Of a stretch of DNA of 64,000 nt, positions 1 through 8,232 are shown piece by piece (position 1 is the stretch's first letter; each line of letters begins with the position of its first letter). The translations under genes and the position numbers were made by a program. The stretch spans positions 7,501 to 71,500 of the forward strand of contig SVFO01000009.1 in NCBI GenBank assembly GCA_015056795.1, written 5' to 3'. The notes below the pieces were generated by a model. It had not been told where the DNA came from. It made no database searches and was given only the letters and a program-made list of their open reading frames with translations. This DNA comes from Lachnospiraceae bacterium. Lineage in GTDB: Bacteria > Bacillota > Clostridia > Lachnospirales > Lachnospiraceae.

Positions 1-1
1 C

Positions 2-55
2 TTTGAAAACATGACGGTGGACGAGGCAGTAAAGGCCTTTGGCACGTTGGAATAA
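2..55 (+). CDS. C-terminal end of an unidentified protein (partial)
   Basis: Only the last 17 codons and a TAA stop fall in the window; they read FENMTVDEAVKAFGTLE. The frame is open from the first bases, so this is taken as the tail of a gene that begins upstream. No function can be assigned from so short a stretch. It lies 145 bases before the response regulator start and is on the same strand. Confidence 0.45.
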   Translation, partial: FENMTVDEAVKAFGTLE

Positions 56-199
56 TTTTGCGGAATCTTTAGAAAATCTTTGTTTTTTTCTACAGGGATT
101 ATTAGGATTCCCGTATATAATGAGAATTACACAGGACAGAGCATGAGGCAATCCAGGCATAAGAGAGATTGCATGCAAGGAACGGGGGAAGCAGTTCAC

Positions 200-916
200 A
201 TGGACAAAAAGTATGGCATTCTGATCGTGGAGGATGATAAGGAAATTCGCGACGGCATCGAAATTTACCTGCGAAATCAGGGCTATGAGGTGTATAAGGC
301 GGCCAATGGTCTCGAGGGACTAAAGATGGTGGAAAGCAACGAGATTCATCTCGCCGTGCTGGACATCATGATGCCGGTGATGGATGGCGTGACCATGCTC
401 ATGAAGCTGCGCTCTCAAGGGTATGAATTCCCCGTGCTGATGCTCTCCGCGAAGTCCGAGGAGGTCGACAAGGTCGTTGGCCTGAACATGGGCGCGGACG
501 ACTATGTGACAAAGCCCTTTACTCCATTGGAGCTCCTTGCGAGAATCAATTCGCATCTTCGCCGCTATGAAAAGTATCTGCATGCGACTGGCGGGGAGGA
601 GGCCAAGGAGGATGAGAAGGTCTTTCGACTTGGCGGCCTCGAGCTCAATGAGGAGACGGTACAGCTGTCCGTGGACGGCGAGCCCGTCAAGCTGACGCCC
701 ATGGAATTTCGCATTGTGCAGCTTCTCCTTAAGAACCCTGGCAGGGTGTTTTCTGCGGATGAGATTTATGAGCGTGTATGGAATGAAAAGGCAGTCAACA
801 CGGATACCATCATGGTGCACGTTCGTAACATTCGGGAAAAGATTGAAGTGGATCCCAAGAATCCCCGTTATCTGAAGGTGGTTTGGGGTGTTGGCTATAA
901 GATGGAGAAGCAATAG
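200..916 (+). CDS. OmpR/PhoB-family response regulator
   Basis: Two-component response regulator of 238 aa, the usual length for the OmpR family. An N-terminal receiver domain (about residues 5-120) shows the acidic pair in VEDDKE, the phospho-acceptor Asp55 in LAVLDIMMP and the conserved Lys in VTKPF. The C-terminal winged helix (about 140-238) ends with the typical VWGVGYKME. The reading frame is open from base 80, but the ATG at 200 is preferred because the extra 40 residues do not look like receiver sequence and a purine-rich AACGGGGGAAG element sits just upstream. The partner kinase starts 2 bases after the stop, so both are co-transcribed. It resembles VanR/PhoP types; the target genes cannot be read from this window. 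Confidence 0.92.
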   Translation: MDKKYGILIVEDDKEIRDGIEIYLRNQGYEVYKAANGLEGLKMVESNEIHLAVLDIMMPVMDGVTMLMKLRSQGYEFPVLMLSAKSEEVDKVVGLNMGADDYVTKPFTPLELLARINSHLRRYEKYLHATGGEEAKEDEKVFRLGGLELNEETVQLSVDGEPVKLTPMEFRIVQLLLKNPGRVFSADEIYERVWNEKAVNTDTIMVHVRNIREKIEVDPKNPRYLKVVWGVGYKMEKQ

Positions 917-918
917 GC

Positions 919-3261
919 ATGAAGCGATTTTGGAATTGGAAAACTGCATTTGTGGGCATCCTTACGGCGCTGATCTTTACGGCGATCGCATGTGTTGCCT
1001 ACCTGGGATTTTGCGAGCATTTACGGCGTGAAGGAGATAGCTCTGAGTATGTGGTGACGCAGGTGATTGACGAGGGTAGCGTCGACGAGGCGCAGGGAGA
1101 AAAGGTTGTCAGCGTGACGGAAACCTATTTCTCCGAGGAGAGTCAATATACCCCGACGGAAAATGTCATCCGACAGCTTCAGGGCTATCATTTTGTCCTC
1201 TATAAGGAGCTGAGCGACAAAAGAAAAGCGAAGGAGGGGAAGGAGCCCTACCTGCGTTATCAAGACCTTCTGTACGGCGAGCGCTCGGCGCTGGAGTTCC
1301 CGGAGGAGCTTTCAGAGGAGGAGCGTGCGGAGTATCAGTCACAGTATGATTACTTCGTTTCCGACGAGAGGGAGCGCGTGGAGGATTACCTGAACAGCCT
1401 GGAGCGGGATGGCTTTGCACAGTTCAACAACAGCTATGACTACTGGATATTTGATAATGATAACCCGCAGGAACCGCTGACAAACACGGACGTTACGGAC
1501 ATAGACAGGATTGTGCCCGATGTTTATGCGTTTCTTTATCGGATTGATTATGACGAGTATGGCGTTCCCACCCTGTCAGATCAAAGCTTTGTGGCTTCAG
1601 ATCAGGAGATGCTTCGAAGAAACATCAACAGCGTATTGCACGAAAGAACGGAGAAGGTTTTAGGGGATATCTCGCGTGTGGTAGAGGGCATGCCGTCCTT
1701 CCTCCGAGATGCCATAGAGAAGGCCTGCAAGATCAAGAATCCCGCAGGCTGTAAGATCATCATCGGAATCACCTGGAATAAATATCAGAGCATCCATGAG
1801 CCCGCGGAGTGGGACAGAACCTTTACCTATTACTTCCATGAGTTTGGCAGGCTTTCCGTCGTGACGGTTTGCTTTGGACTGCTTGGCCTCGCGGTATGTT
1901 GCGGCGTGTTCTACCTCAATTCGAGACATGAGGAACGGCGGGCAAAGCGCGTCCTTGCAAGGGCACCGCTTGAGCTGGTCGCAGCGCTGGTCATACTCGT
2001 GTACAGCGCGGAATACACGCTACATACCTGGATGACCAGACTCTATATGGAGCTTTCGCGTGACTATGTTTCGGCGGGGCTGTTCGTCTTTTTCCTGTTC
2101 CTCGTGATATGGTATGTCGGCGGGTGCATTGGCGAAATACGCGTGCTGGGATTTCGAAAATATTTTGAAAAAAGATGCCTTGTCGTCATGACGTTTCGCT
2201 GGATCAGGGATCACGTGCGTAAGCTGTTTCAAGAGTACGCAAGTCTCAATCTTGGCATGGATCTTCGCTTTAAGGTGCTGAGGGTCGTGATTTGGAATCT
2301 TCTGATCATGGCGGCTTTCTGTTGCTGTTGGTTTTTGGGGATTGTGGGGGCAGTCCTATATTCCGTTTTCCTGTATTTTTTGGTGATGCGTTACATTGTC
2401 AATGCGCAGAAGGATTACCAGGAGCTCAAGCGCATGACCATGCAGATGTCCGAGGGGAACCTGAAATACGAGCCGGAAAAGAGTTTGGGTCTGTTTGAAC
2501 CCGTGAAGGAGGATCTCGTACAGATAAGGAATGGCTTTGACAAGGCCGTGCAGGAGGAAGTGCGAAGCCACAAGATGAAGACGGAACTCATTACAAACGT
2601 CTCCCATGACCTAAAGACGCCGCTGACCGCGATCATCACCTATGTCAACCTTCTGAAGGAAAAGAACCTGACGGAGGAGCAAATTCAGAGCTATGTTGAC
2701 ACGCTGGATAAAAAGTCCCTGCGCCTGAAGCGCCTGATTGAGGATCTCTTCGAGGTCAGCAAGGCGAACTCTGGCAACGTACAGCTCAACTTGCAAAACT
2801 GCGACCTCGCCAACCTGATCAAGCAATGCTTCTATGAGGTGGAGGGACAGTTTGAGGAGAAGAAGCTGACGACGCGCCTGTCGATGCCGGAGGGGAAGAT
2901 TCTTCTGAAGCTCGACAGCGAGAAGACCTATCGCATCTATGAGAATTTGTTTAATAACATTGTGAAATACGCCATGTCGGGGACGCGAGTATACCTTAGC
3001 ATGGTGGAGGAGAAGGATACCATTGTCGTGACGGTCAAGAACATCACGGAGGCAGAGCTCTATGTTCCTGCGGAGGAGCTGACGGAGCGATTTGTCCGCG
3101 GCGACGCATCCCGCGGAAGCATTGAGGGAAGCGGCCTTGGCCTCGCCATCGCGCGGAGCTTTACGGAAATCCAAGGGGGCAGATTCGAGATCGACGTCGA
3201 CGGAGACCTCTTCAAAGTAACCACCACATGGCGCAAACCATGGGGGCAAGAGGCAAAGTAA
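919..3261 (+). CDS. membrane sensor histidine kinase
   Basis: Sensor kinase of 780 aa paired with the preceding response regulator. One N-terminal membrane helix (about residues 8-30) is followed by a large acidic extracytoplasmic region (about 35-300), then several further helices (about 305-500), giving an unusually membrane-rich sensor. The HisKA phospho-acceptor is His563 in VSHDLKTPLTA. The HATPase_c domain has an N box (YENLFNNIVKYA) and a G2 box (GSGLGLAIARS). The input signal is unknown; regulator-then-kinase gene order and domain layout recall VanS-type kinases, but the sensor region is not one I recognise. Confidence 0.9.
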   Translation: MKRFWNWKTAFVGILTALIFTAIACVAYLGFCEHLRREGDSSEYVVTQVIDEGSVDEAQGEKVVSVTETYFSEESQYTPTENVIRQLQGYHFVLYKELSDKRKAKEGKEPYLRYQDLLYGERSALEFPEELSEEERAEYQSQYDYFVSDERERVEDYLNSLERDGFAQFNNSYDYWIFDNDNPQEPLTNTDVTDIDRIVPDVYAFLYRIDYDEYGVPTLSDQSFVASDQEMLRRNINSVLHERTEKVLGDISRVVEGMPSFLRDAIEKACKIKNPAGCKIIIGITWNKYQSIHEPAEWDRTFTYYFHEFGRLSVVTVCFGLLGLAVCCGVFYLNSRHEERRAKRVLARAPLELVAALVILVYSAEYTLHTWMTRLYMELSRDYVSAGLFVFFLFLVIWYVGGCIGEIRVLGFRKYFEKRCLVVMTFRWIRDHVRKLFQEYASLNLGMDLRFKVLRVVIWNLLIMAAFCCCWFLGIVGAVLYSVFLYFLVMRYIVNAQKDYQELKRMTMQMSEGNLKYEPEKSLGLFEPVKEDLVQIRNGFDKAVQEEVRSHKMKTELITNVSHDLKTPLTAIITYVNLLKEKNLTEEQIQSYVDTLDKKSLRLKRLIEDLFEVSKANSGNVQLNLQNCDLANLIKQCFYEVEGQFEEKKLTTRLSMPEGKILLKLDSEKTYRIYENLFNNIVKYAMSGTRVYLSMVEEKDTIVVTVKNITEAELYVPAEELTERFVRGDASRGSIEGSGLGLAIARSFTEIQGGRFEIDVDGDLFKVTTTWRKPWGQEAK

Positions 3262-3364
3262 TAATGCAGCGCAAACCGCTTATCATGAAAATAGTGTTCC
3301 CGACGATGAAGAGTTTGAAGGACGGAATACAGTAAAATCGTTATAACAATTGAAGATAATAGAC

Positions 3365-4984
3365 TTACTTCATAACCGACGGCAGGTAGGACATGATAAA
3401 TTGTCCGGTGAGTACGATGAAGAAAATCCACATGTAAGGGTTGGTGAAGATCTGTGCCAGTACCTTGCCCTTTGAGGGTTCGTCCTCGAGGCGATTTAAG
3501 GCAAATTCCTTCTTAGCCACTTTGACAAAGAAAAGAATCAGTCCAATCAACGCAAGCAGGAACAGGAGAATGACCCAGAGCGAGAACAACCCAGCATAAG
3601 CCAAGGCAGTCGGGTTTGACATCAACGCCTGCGCGATGGCGGCGGGATCGCCGTTATCCAAAATGCCAGTCTCTGACATCCTGCCCAAAAGGAACATCGT
3701 GATGACGGACGTACTCAGGTTGATCGTCATATGCAGGAAGATCGTGTTCCGAATGTTTCCTGTGCGGACATAAATAAACGCCCAGAGCCAACCACAAAGG
3801 GTTGCAAAGAAGAACTGCTGAAAGTTTCCGTGGAACAAACCAAAGGTTAGTCCAGAAAGGAAGATTGCCACAAACTCACCATGCTTAATCAGACGATCAA
3901 TCAAGAGCTTACGGAAGATCATCTCCTCAAAAATGGGTGCCAGGATTCCGACGGAAAGAACGCGTAGAAATGTTTTTGATCCTAGCAGGATTGCAGCGAT
4001 GTCAACACTCTTATTATTCGGGAAAAGATTTTCCGTAACTATGCCAATCACGGCGCCAGCAACCATAAGGCCGAGCGTCATCAACAAGTATTGCAAGAAC
4101 TTTCCAACGCCAAAGGGCTTCTTTTCCAGCTTCTGTACGGGGACATTCCTAGTGATCAGATAGAGCATCGTGAATCCGCAAATATCAATGATAAAAATGG
4201 TCATAAGCATGCTGAGCGTTGAGTTGTTCTCCTCAATCACTTCAGGCGTGAGGAAGAAATTAATCACAACGGATAACACGATCTCCAGCAGGAAAACCCA
4301 AAAGTTCAAAACAGAATAGCGGATACCGATTGAGGAAAGACGCGCCTTTCGATCATCCTCCTCCGTGGGATGATCCTTAAAGAACAATACCAGAAGCAAA
4401 ACGAAAAGCACAAGGCTGAACGCTATCACGCCGAGCTTTACATAAATAGGTGTCTTGACATACTCGTCAATGCTTATATTCAAGCTCGTATACCAGTTTC
4501 CCGACTTGATCCGATCATTGAAATGGAGCTTATCTTCGATGCTGGCCAGCTGACTCTCCGAATAGATCGGATACTCCGCGCAGAAGTCGCGCAGCGCCTG
4601 CTCATTGGAAAAATAGTGGAGCTCCAGCGTTGTCCGCCCCTCGGGGAGCGTCAAGTCCTCCGTATAGCCCGCGACCGTATCAAATCCATTATAGAGAACG
4701 GCATTGCCCTTGGCATCCTTGAGCACGATACCCGTATAAAAACCAGGATCAACCGTCGTGAAATCAAGAGTCATCTTGTATTTGCCGTATTTCGGAATCA
4801 GAAAAGGCACATAATCCACCGCATCCGCGATCACGCCGTCCTCGACAATGATGTTCAGCTGTTGCTTATGCGTCGCAACATTCTCGCCAACCTTGTTCGA
4901 GGAAGTGAGGATCGCAAACGCGACATAGAACGGAATCAGCAAAATCAAAAGAATCGTACAAATCAGTTTCTTCGTATTCATCAT
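3365..4984 (-). CDS. CPBP-family intramembrane metalloprotease
   Basis: A 539-aa integral membrane protein. The N-terminal helix (residues 6-25) is followed by about 140 residues of probable extracytoplasmic beta-rich sequence, then about eight membrane helices. The CPBP (Abi/CAAX protease-like) signature is intact: EEMIFR (two Glu and Arg), FGLFHG with its His on the next helix, and a later HMTINL His. Family members cleave proteins inside the membrane or act in peptide maturation or immunity; no substrate is suggested here. The gene converges on the kinase gene and has its own promoter at 5034-5062. The soluble N-terminal domain is longer than in minimal CPBP proteins. Confidence 0.85.
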   Translation of the reverse strand: MMNTKKLICTILLILLIPFYVAFAILTSSNKVGENVATHKQQLNIIVEDGVIADAVDYVPFLIPKYGKYKMTLDFTTVDPGFYTGIVLKDAKGNAVLYNGFDTVAGYTEDLTLPEGRTTLELHYFSNEQALRDFCAEYPIYSESQLASIEDKLHFNDRIKSGNWYTSLNISIDEYVKTPIYVKLGVIAFSLVLFVLLLVLFFKDHPTEEDDRKARLSSIGIRYSVLNFWVFLLEIVLSVVINFFLTPEVIEENNSTLSMLMTIFIIDICGFTMLYLITRNVPVQKLEKKPFGVGKFLQYLLMTLGLMVAGAVIGIVTENLFPNNKSVDIAAILLGSKTFLRVLSVGILAPIFEEMIFRKLLIDRLIKHGEFVAIFLSGLTFGLFHGNFQQFFFATLCGWLWAFIYVRTGNIRNTIFLHMTINLSTSVITMFLLGRMSETGILDNGDPAAIAQALMSNPTALAYAGLFSLWVILLFLLALIGLILFFVKVAKKEFALNRLEDEPSKGKVLAQIFTNPYMWIFFIVLTGQFIMSYLPSVMK

Positions 4985-5033
4985 AACCCCCTATTACGTA
5001 AAGCGAAAGAAGTCGAGTTTCTGCAACAGCTAT

Positions 5034-5062
5034 ATTATACCACGCTTCAGCCGGGTTGACCA
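5034..5062 (-). promoter_or_regulatory. promoter of the CPBP protease gene (minus strand)
   Basis: Read on the minus strand, TGGTCA and TATAAT are separated by 17 bases, with a TG extended -10. It lies about 50 bases upstream of the protease start. Its -35 hexamer occupies 5057-5062 and overlaps the -35 of the divergent plus-strand promoter. Confidence 0.55.
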
Positions 5063-5084
5063 GCGTTTCTGTTTTTGCTATACT
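5056..5084 (+). promoter_or_regulatory. sigma-A-type promoter, divergent
   Basis: TTGACC (5056-5061), a 17-base spacer and TATACT (5079-5084) form a near-consensus promoter. It would drive the 18-codon ORF at 5157 and stop at the terminator at 5241. Its -35 shares bases with the opposite promoter, so the two should compete for polymerase. Confidence 0.65.
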
Positions 5085-5156
5085 GAAGCTATCCATGAGA
5101 TTAAGAAACTTTATGACGGCAACCTAAATGGCCAGTAAAGGCGGGAGGACAAGAGC

Positions 5157-5213
5157 ATGAATGAAAACATCCCCATTCTCGGAGTGTTGGGGGTTATTGC
5201 AAAGATATTATAG
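5157..5213 (+). CDS. very short hydrophobic peptide ORF (18 aa) or truncated gene start
   Basis: ATG at 5157 is preceded at good distance by GGGAGG (5142-5147) and encodes MNENIPILGVLGVIAKIL, then TAG. A promoter (5056) precedes it and a terminator (5241) follows 28 bases after the stop, so it forms a complete small transcription unit. It may be a real small hydrophobic peptide (a membrane-active or signalling peptide would fit), or the 5-prime stub of a gene cut when the AT-rich island arrived. The sequence cannot decide between them. Confidence 0.35.
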   Translation: MNENIPILGVLGVIAKIL

Positions 5214-5240
5214 ATTGGGGAAGTATATATTTATGTTTAG

Positions 5241-5270
5241 GGAGAGGATGGGTATCCTCTCCTTTTTGTT
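5241..5270 (+). terminator. intrinsic terminator
   Basis: A perfect 9-bp stem GGAGAGGAT/ATCCTCTCC with a GGGT loop, followed by TTTTTGTT. It closes the short unit that starts at 5056 and marks the last base stretch before base composition turns AT-rich. Confidence 0.8.
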
Positions 5271-5639
5271 CTTCCAAAACAACAACCTAGTGTTGAAAAA
5301 ATGATATTGGCAAATAGTCAGAAAAATCGACAAATTATCCAACAATATATTGTAATTTATAACATGATGAAGTATAATTGTATCATGGTGATAGTGTATA
5401 AAAACATTGGAAATTATGGGGTTGCGACAGGTTATAAATGACATTACAAAGTATACAAAATAATAGATTATTATATCGCTCACGCAATAAACGAATGGAG
5501 AGAATAGCAAAATATCACTTCAAATCACTCATAATGATTTAATAAATATTATGACGGATGAAATAGTGAATACTGTCAATTCAAAGCAAAAATATGTAGA
5601 GGATATTGATGGTTCAATTTATGTGGAGGGAATAACCTT
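5271..5639. other. AT-rich gene-poor stretch at the island edge
   Basis: No convincing complete gene is visible. It contains the promoter at 5350-5378. It also holds a 47-codon frame (5551-5694, MTDEIVNTVNSKQKYV...) that overlaps the next gene out of frame and has no ribosome binding site of its own. The residues look protein-like, so this may be a leftover of an upstream coding exon or a frameshifted N-terminal part of the next gene. Confidence 0.4.
5350..5378 (+). promoter_or_regulatory. promoter of the island's first gene
   Basis: TTGTAA (5350-5355), a 17-base spacer and TATAAT (5373-5378). The bases around and after the -10 (5360-5404) closely match those at 6839-6883 before the next gene, and an inverted repeat TATCA-TGG-TGATA lies just downstream of the -10, where a repressor could bind. 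Confidence 0.55.
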
Positions 5640-6836
5640 ATGGTACTTGGTAAGAAAACAGATGAATTTAATAGTGACATGTTTAAGATCATAAAAGCTT
5701 ATGTGGACGAGAATTATGTGGCTGATGTTAGTACGGACTATTATCAGAACGAGATAAGAGAACTTGAGTATTTGAGAGGCATGCGTTTTGAACGACATAA
5801 AGCTATGGAACTCAAACAGCAGCAACAGTTTTTGTATAGCTTTTCGTCAACAATTTTTAATGAAGAAGAATTGAAGACAGAAGGCGTTAATACTTTCCAA
5901 GAGGAGCTACTTAAATACATTAGTGAAAGATTTAGCAAAGATTCGGATTTTTACAAGCCGTTAGGGTTTTCGCGCCAATTGTTTTCTAAAATACGTAGTA
6001 ACAAGGATTACATACCAACTAGAAGGACGGCAATGCTCTGTTGCATAGGATTAAAACTTGATATAGATCAAACAACGGATTTATTGAGCCGGGCTGGGAT
6101 AGCCTTCATGCCAACTGAAAAGGATGAATTGGTGATCAAAGCATGTATTTTACATAAACAATATAATATTGAAGAAATAAATGACTACCTTGAAAGATTA
6201 AATCTCTCATATTTGACATATAAAATTGAGGATGCGGTAGATTATAATGATAAGCCTAAAAAAAACAGGATCGGTTCCCGGCAATTGGTGAACCAATTTT
6301 CTTTAAAATGTCCCCTGCCAGTTGACCAAAAGTGTAATGAAACTTGCTATAATCAAACCATCAAAACATTCAACAACAAGAAAACAAAGGAGATAATTAT
6401 GGGAGAAAGAATTGATGGTATTGAGGAACTGCTAAAACAACGCATTTTGGGTTATGATCTATGTGAGGTGTGTGACAATTATGACGAACAAATGGTAATA
6501 GAACTTTATGGCGACATAGAATATGATTTGCCTTCATCAGAAAATCCATATGATATTGATAGAGTATTTGTAACACCGGACGAAGTGTCAATTGCGCCTA
6601 ACAAAATTAAAAATATTTCGTATGAGGTTGTTGAAGAACAGGATCGCGTTTATGTAACTGGGGAAATTAGAGTGGAGGCTGATGCTAGCGCTAGTATATG
6701 GGCTGGTGATTTTACTGATCCAGAGGACATTTATCCTCAAAATGCTGATACTAAATCTTTGGATATTGACTTATCTTTCATGGTCTATGTGGACGAAAAC
6801 GGCAACTTTGATGACATGGAACTAAAAATCATATAG
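5640..6836 (+). CDS. HTH-type regulator with unknown C-terminal domain (possibly two proteins in one frame)
   Basis: A 398-aa frame with a clear GGAGGG ribosome binding site 9 bases before the ATG. Residues about 105-165 (SRQLFSKIRSNKDYIP...AMLCCIGLKLDIDQTTDLLSRAG) match the small helical HTH-like module often found at the end of accessory proteins in Clostridia. Residues 205-253 look like translated non-coding DNA and contain an inverted repeat, an extended -10 promoter (6348) and an AAAGGAGA ribosome binding site before an in-frame ATG at 6399. A separate 145-aa beta-rich acidic protein could start there. Its fold is unknown to me. Likely role: regulation of the neighbouring defence genes, inferred only from position. 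Confidence 0.55.
   Translation: MVLGKKTDEFNSDMFKIIKAYVDENYVADVSTDYYQNEIRELEYLRGMRFERHKAMELKQQQQFLYSFSSTIFNEEELKTEGVNTFQEELLKYISERFSKDSDFYKPLGFSRQLFSKIRSNKDYIPTRRTAMLCCIGLKLDIDQTTDLLSRAGIAFMPTEKDELVIKACILHKQYNIEEINDYLERLNLSYLTYKIEDAVDYNDKPKKNRIGSRQLVNQFSLKCPLPVDQKCNETCYNQTIKTFNNKKTKEIIMGERIDGIEELLKQRILGYDLCEVCDNYDEQMVIELYGDIEYDLPSSENPYDIDRVFVTPDEVSIAPNKIKNISYEVVEEQDRVYVTGEIRVEADASASIWAGDFTDPEDIYPQNADTKSLDIDLSFMVYVDENGNFDDMELKII
6283..6298. repeat. inverted repeat (operator or weak hairpin) inside the 5640 gene
   Basis: AATTGGT-GA-ACCAATT is a perfect 7-bp inverted repeat followed by TTTTCTTT. It lies 24 bases before the candidate internal -35, so it could be an operator or a weak terminator between two merged genes. 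Confidence 0.45.
6322..6353 (+). promoter_or_regulatory. candidate internal promoter within the 5640 gene
   Basis: TTGACC (6322-6327) and a consensus TATAAT (6348-6353) with a TG extended -10. The 20-base spacer is longer than ideal, so the extended -10 probably carries most of the activity. It would make a transcript for the in-frame ATG at 6399, which has its own AAAGGAGA site. Confidence 0.45.
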
Positions 6837-6852
6837 TCTAACATATCAGAAG

Positions 6853-6858
6853 TATAAT
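6853..6858 (+). promoter_or_regulatory. -10 element before the 7034 gene, in a block shared with the 5350 promoter
   Basis: TATAAT lies in GAAGTATAATT, a sequence shared with the first island promoter. The similarity continues some 25 bases downstream (6839-6883 versus 5360-5404). No good -35 is visible here, so the site may need an activator. Confidence 0.35.
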
Positions 6859-7033
6859 TTTACTATGACGATGGTGCATGAAACTCTGAGATTATTAACG
6901 AAGTGACAAAGGCCAAAAAACAATAATTTTTTACACATTTGCTGAAAAGGGTAATTCATTACATAGGGTGATTTTGGACAATGGTTAGCAACAAATGATA
7001 ATGGTATAAAGAACGAAAAGGAGACGATGCCAT

Positions 7034-8230
7034 ATGAAAAGCCCCAATTGGTCACATGAAGAATTAAAACTAGCGTTAGAATTATATTTAGATAGAGATT
7101 TTTCATGGCATACTCGGGTGTCGGATTCCACATGGGAGATTGTGGCGTTGAGTGAATTGTTAAAAGGACTTGATATATACGATCAAACAATAATGGACTC
7201 AAGGTTTAGATCTCCGTCCTCCATTAGGCTTAAATTGGCGAATTTTAAATCATTGGATGAAAGATTCTTAAAGTTAGCGATGGATAATGTAGGGAAAAAT
7301 GATGTTGTTATATGGAATGAATGGCATGGAAATTATAAATCATTGAAATGCGATTGCGCTGCTATTATTAAGAAGCATTATAAAAAGCGGCCTTCGGAGG
7401 TGCTGAAACGCTATTTATCACGTTTTGATAATATGCCCACCAAAAAAATTGACGCAGATAGTGAAACGAAAAGAATTATAGAGATGGCTAAAGGAATGCA
7501 GAACCTAACAGCAAATCTTAATGATCCTATATTGGCGCAAACAATTTGGGAGCAATGTGATGTTATTATAGATGCTATTAACAAAAAGGCTGGAAACGAA
7601 CCTATCCGTGAAATTAAAACGCATGCAGGAATTAATCAAGTAAGTATTAAGAAAGATGTTTATAAAATTGGAGAGCATGTACAGAATACATTAAATGAAC
7701 TAATTAAACATAACAGATTATCAATATATGATATTTCAAGGTTGACTGATCCTATTTGGAGTAAAAATGTATTGCATCTGAAATGTGCTTTTTTAATTGA
7801 ACTAAAAGAAGGATTTGATAAGAATGCCCAGTTACTTGATATAAACGGTTATGTTAGATATTGGAAAACAGAGTATGTAATAAATAATAAAAAGTACTGT
7901 GCCTGTAAGGAATGGTTTGAATACATGCGTAAGTATTTTGATGACTGGGTTTCCTCACTGACTGATGATCGATTTGAAATTGGCATAGAAGATTTTTGCA
8001 AAGTTTTAGATACTATTATCAAGCTCGACAAAGAAAAAGTATGCGTACCAGTAAGCGAACTAAAAAAACAGCTAAGTTTTATTAGTAATCTTGATGTTAT
8101 ACTTGAGGGCTTGCTAACCAGCGGGGCAATTGCTAATTTTCAAGGAGAGCATAATAAAATAATTGTAGAGGATTATGATTTGCTTTTTGAAATGCGTAAA
8201 AACCCCAAAAAGTATATTAGGAGAGGATAA
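7034..8230 (+). CDS. defence-associated protein with McrA-like N-terminal domain, no HNH motif
   Basis: A 398-aa protein with AAGGAGA upstream of its ATG. Residues 5-75 (WSHEELKLALELYL...IVALSELL...RSPSSIRLKLANFKSLD) match the small helical domain that stands in front of many HNH-type methyl-dependent endonucleases (McrA/ScoMcrA-like). The remaining 320 residues show no HNH or PD-(D/E)XK motif that I can see and are rich in helices; residues 170-400 may form protein-protein contacts. The ATPase gene begins 3 bases after the stop, so it belongs to the Mza-like operon. A DNA-recognition or sensing role is inferred from the N-terminal domain. Confidence 0.6.
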   Translation: MKSPNWSHEELKLALELYLDRDFSWHTRVSDSTWEIVALSELLKGLDIYDQTIMDSRFRSPSSIRLKLANFKSLDERFLKLAMDNVGKNDVVIWNEWHGNYKSLKCDCAAIIKKHYKKRPSEVLKRYLSRFDNMPTKKIDADSETKRIIEMAKGMQNLTANLNDPILAQTIWEQCDVIIDAINKKAGNEPIREIKTHAGINQVSIKKDVYKIGEHVQNTLNELIKHNRLSIYDISRLTDPIWSKNVLHLKCAFLIELKEGFDKNAQLLDINGYVRYWKTEYVINNKKYCACKEWFEYMRKYFDDWVSSLTDDRFEIGIEDFCKVLDTIIKLDKEKVCVPVSELKKQLSFISNLDVILEGLLTSGAIANFQGEHNKIIVEDYDLLFEMRKNPKKYIRRG

Positions 8231-8232
8231 AG

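Noticed and set aside
116..121. TATAAT before the response regulator gene as a promoter
   Set aside because: No acceptable -35 at 16-18 bases and no extended -10, so it was not listed as a promoter.
320..949. Long open frame on the minus strand across the response regulator gene
   Set aside because: It is the shadow of the well-supported plus-strand gene; no binding site and no recognisable domain.
2611..3249. 212-codon minus-strand frame inside the kinase gene
   Set aside because: It covers the HisKA/HATPase motifs of the real gene in antisense, with composition typical of a shadow frame.
4370..5059. 229-codon plus-strand frame opposite the CPBP protease
   Set aside because: Antisense to a gene with clear protease motifs and its own promoter; no binding site at its start.
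5551..5694. 47-codon frame MTDEIVNTVNSKQKYV... overlapping the start of the 5640 gene
   Set aside because: No ribosome binding site, and the 5640 start has an excellent GGAGGG. Kept only as a note, because the residues look protein-like and could reflect a frameshift.
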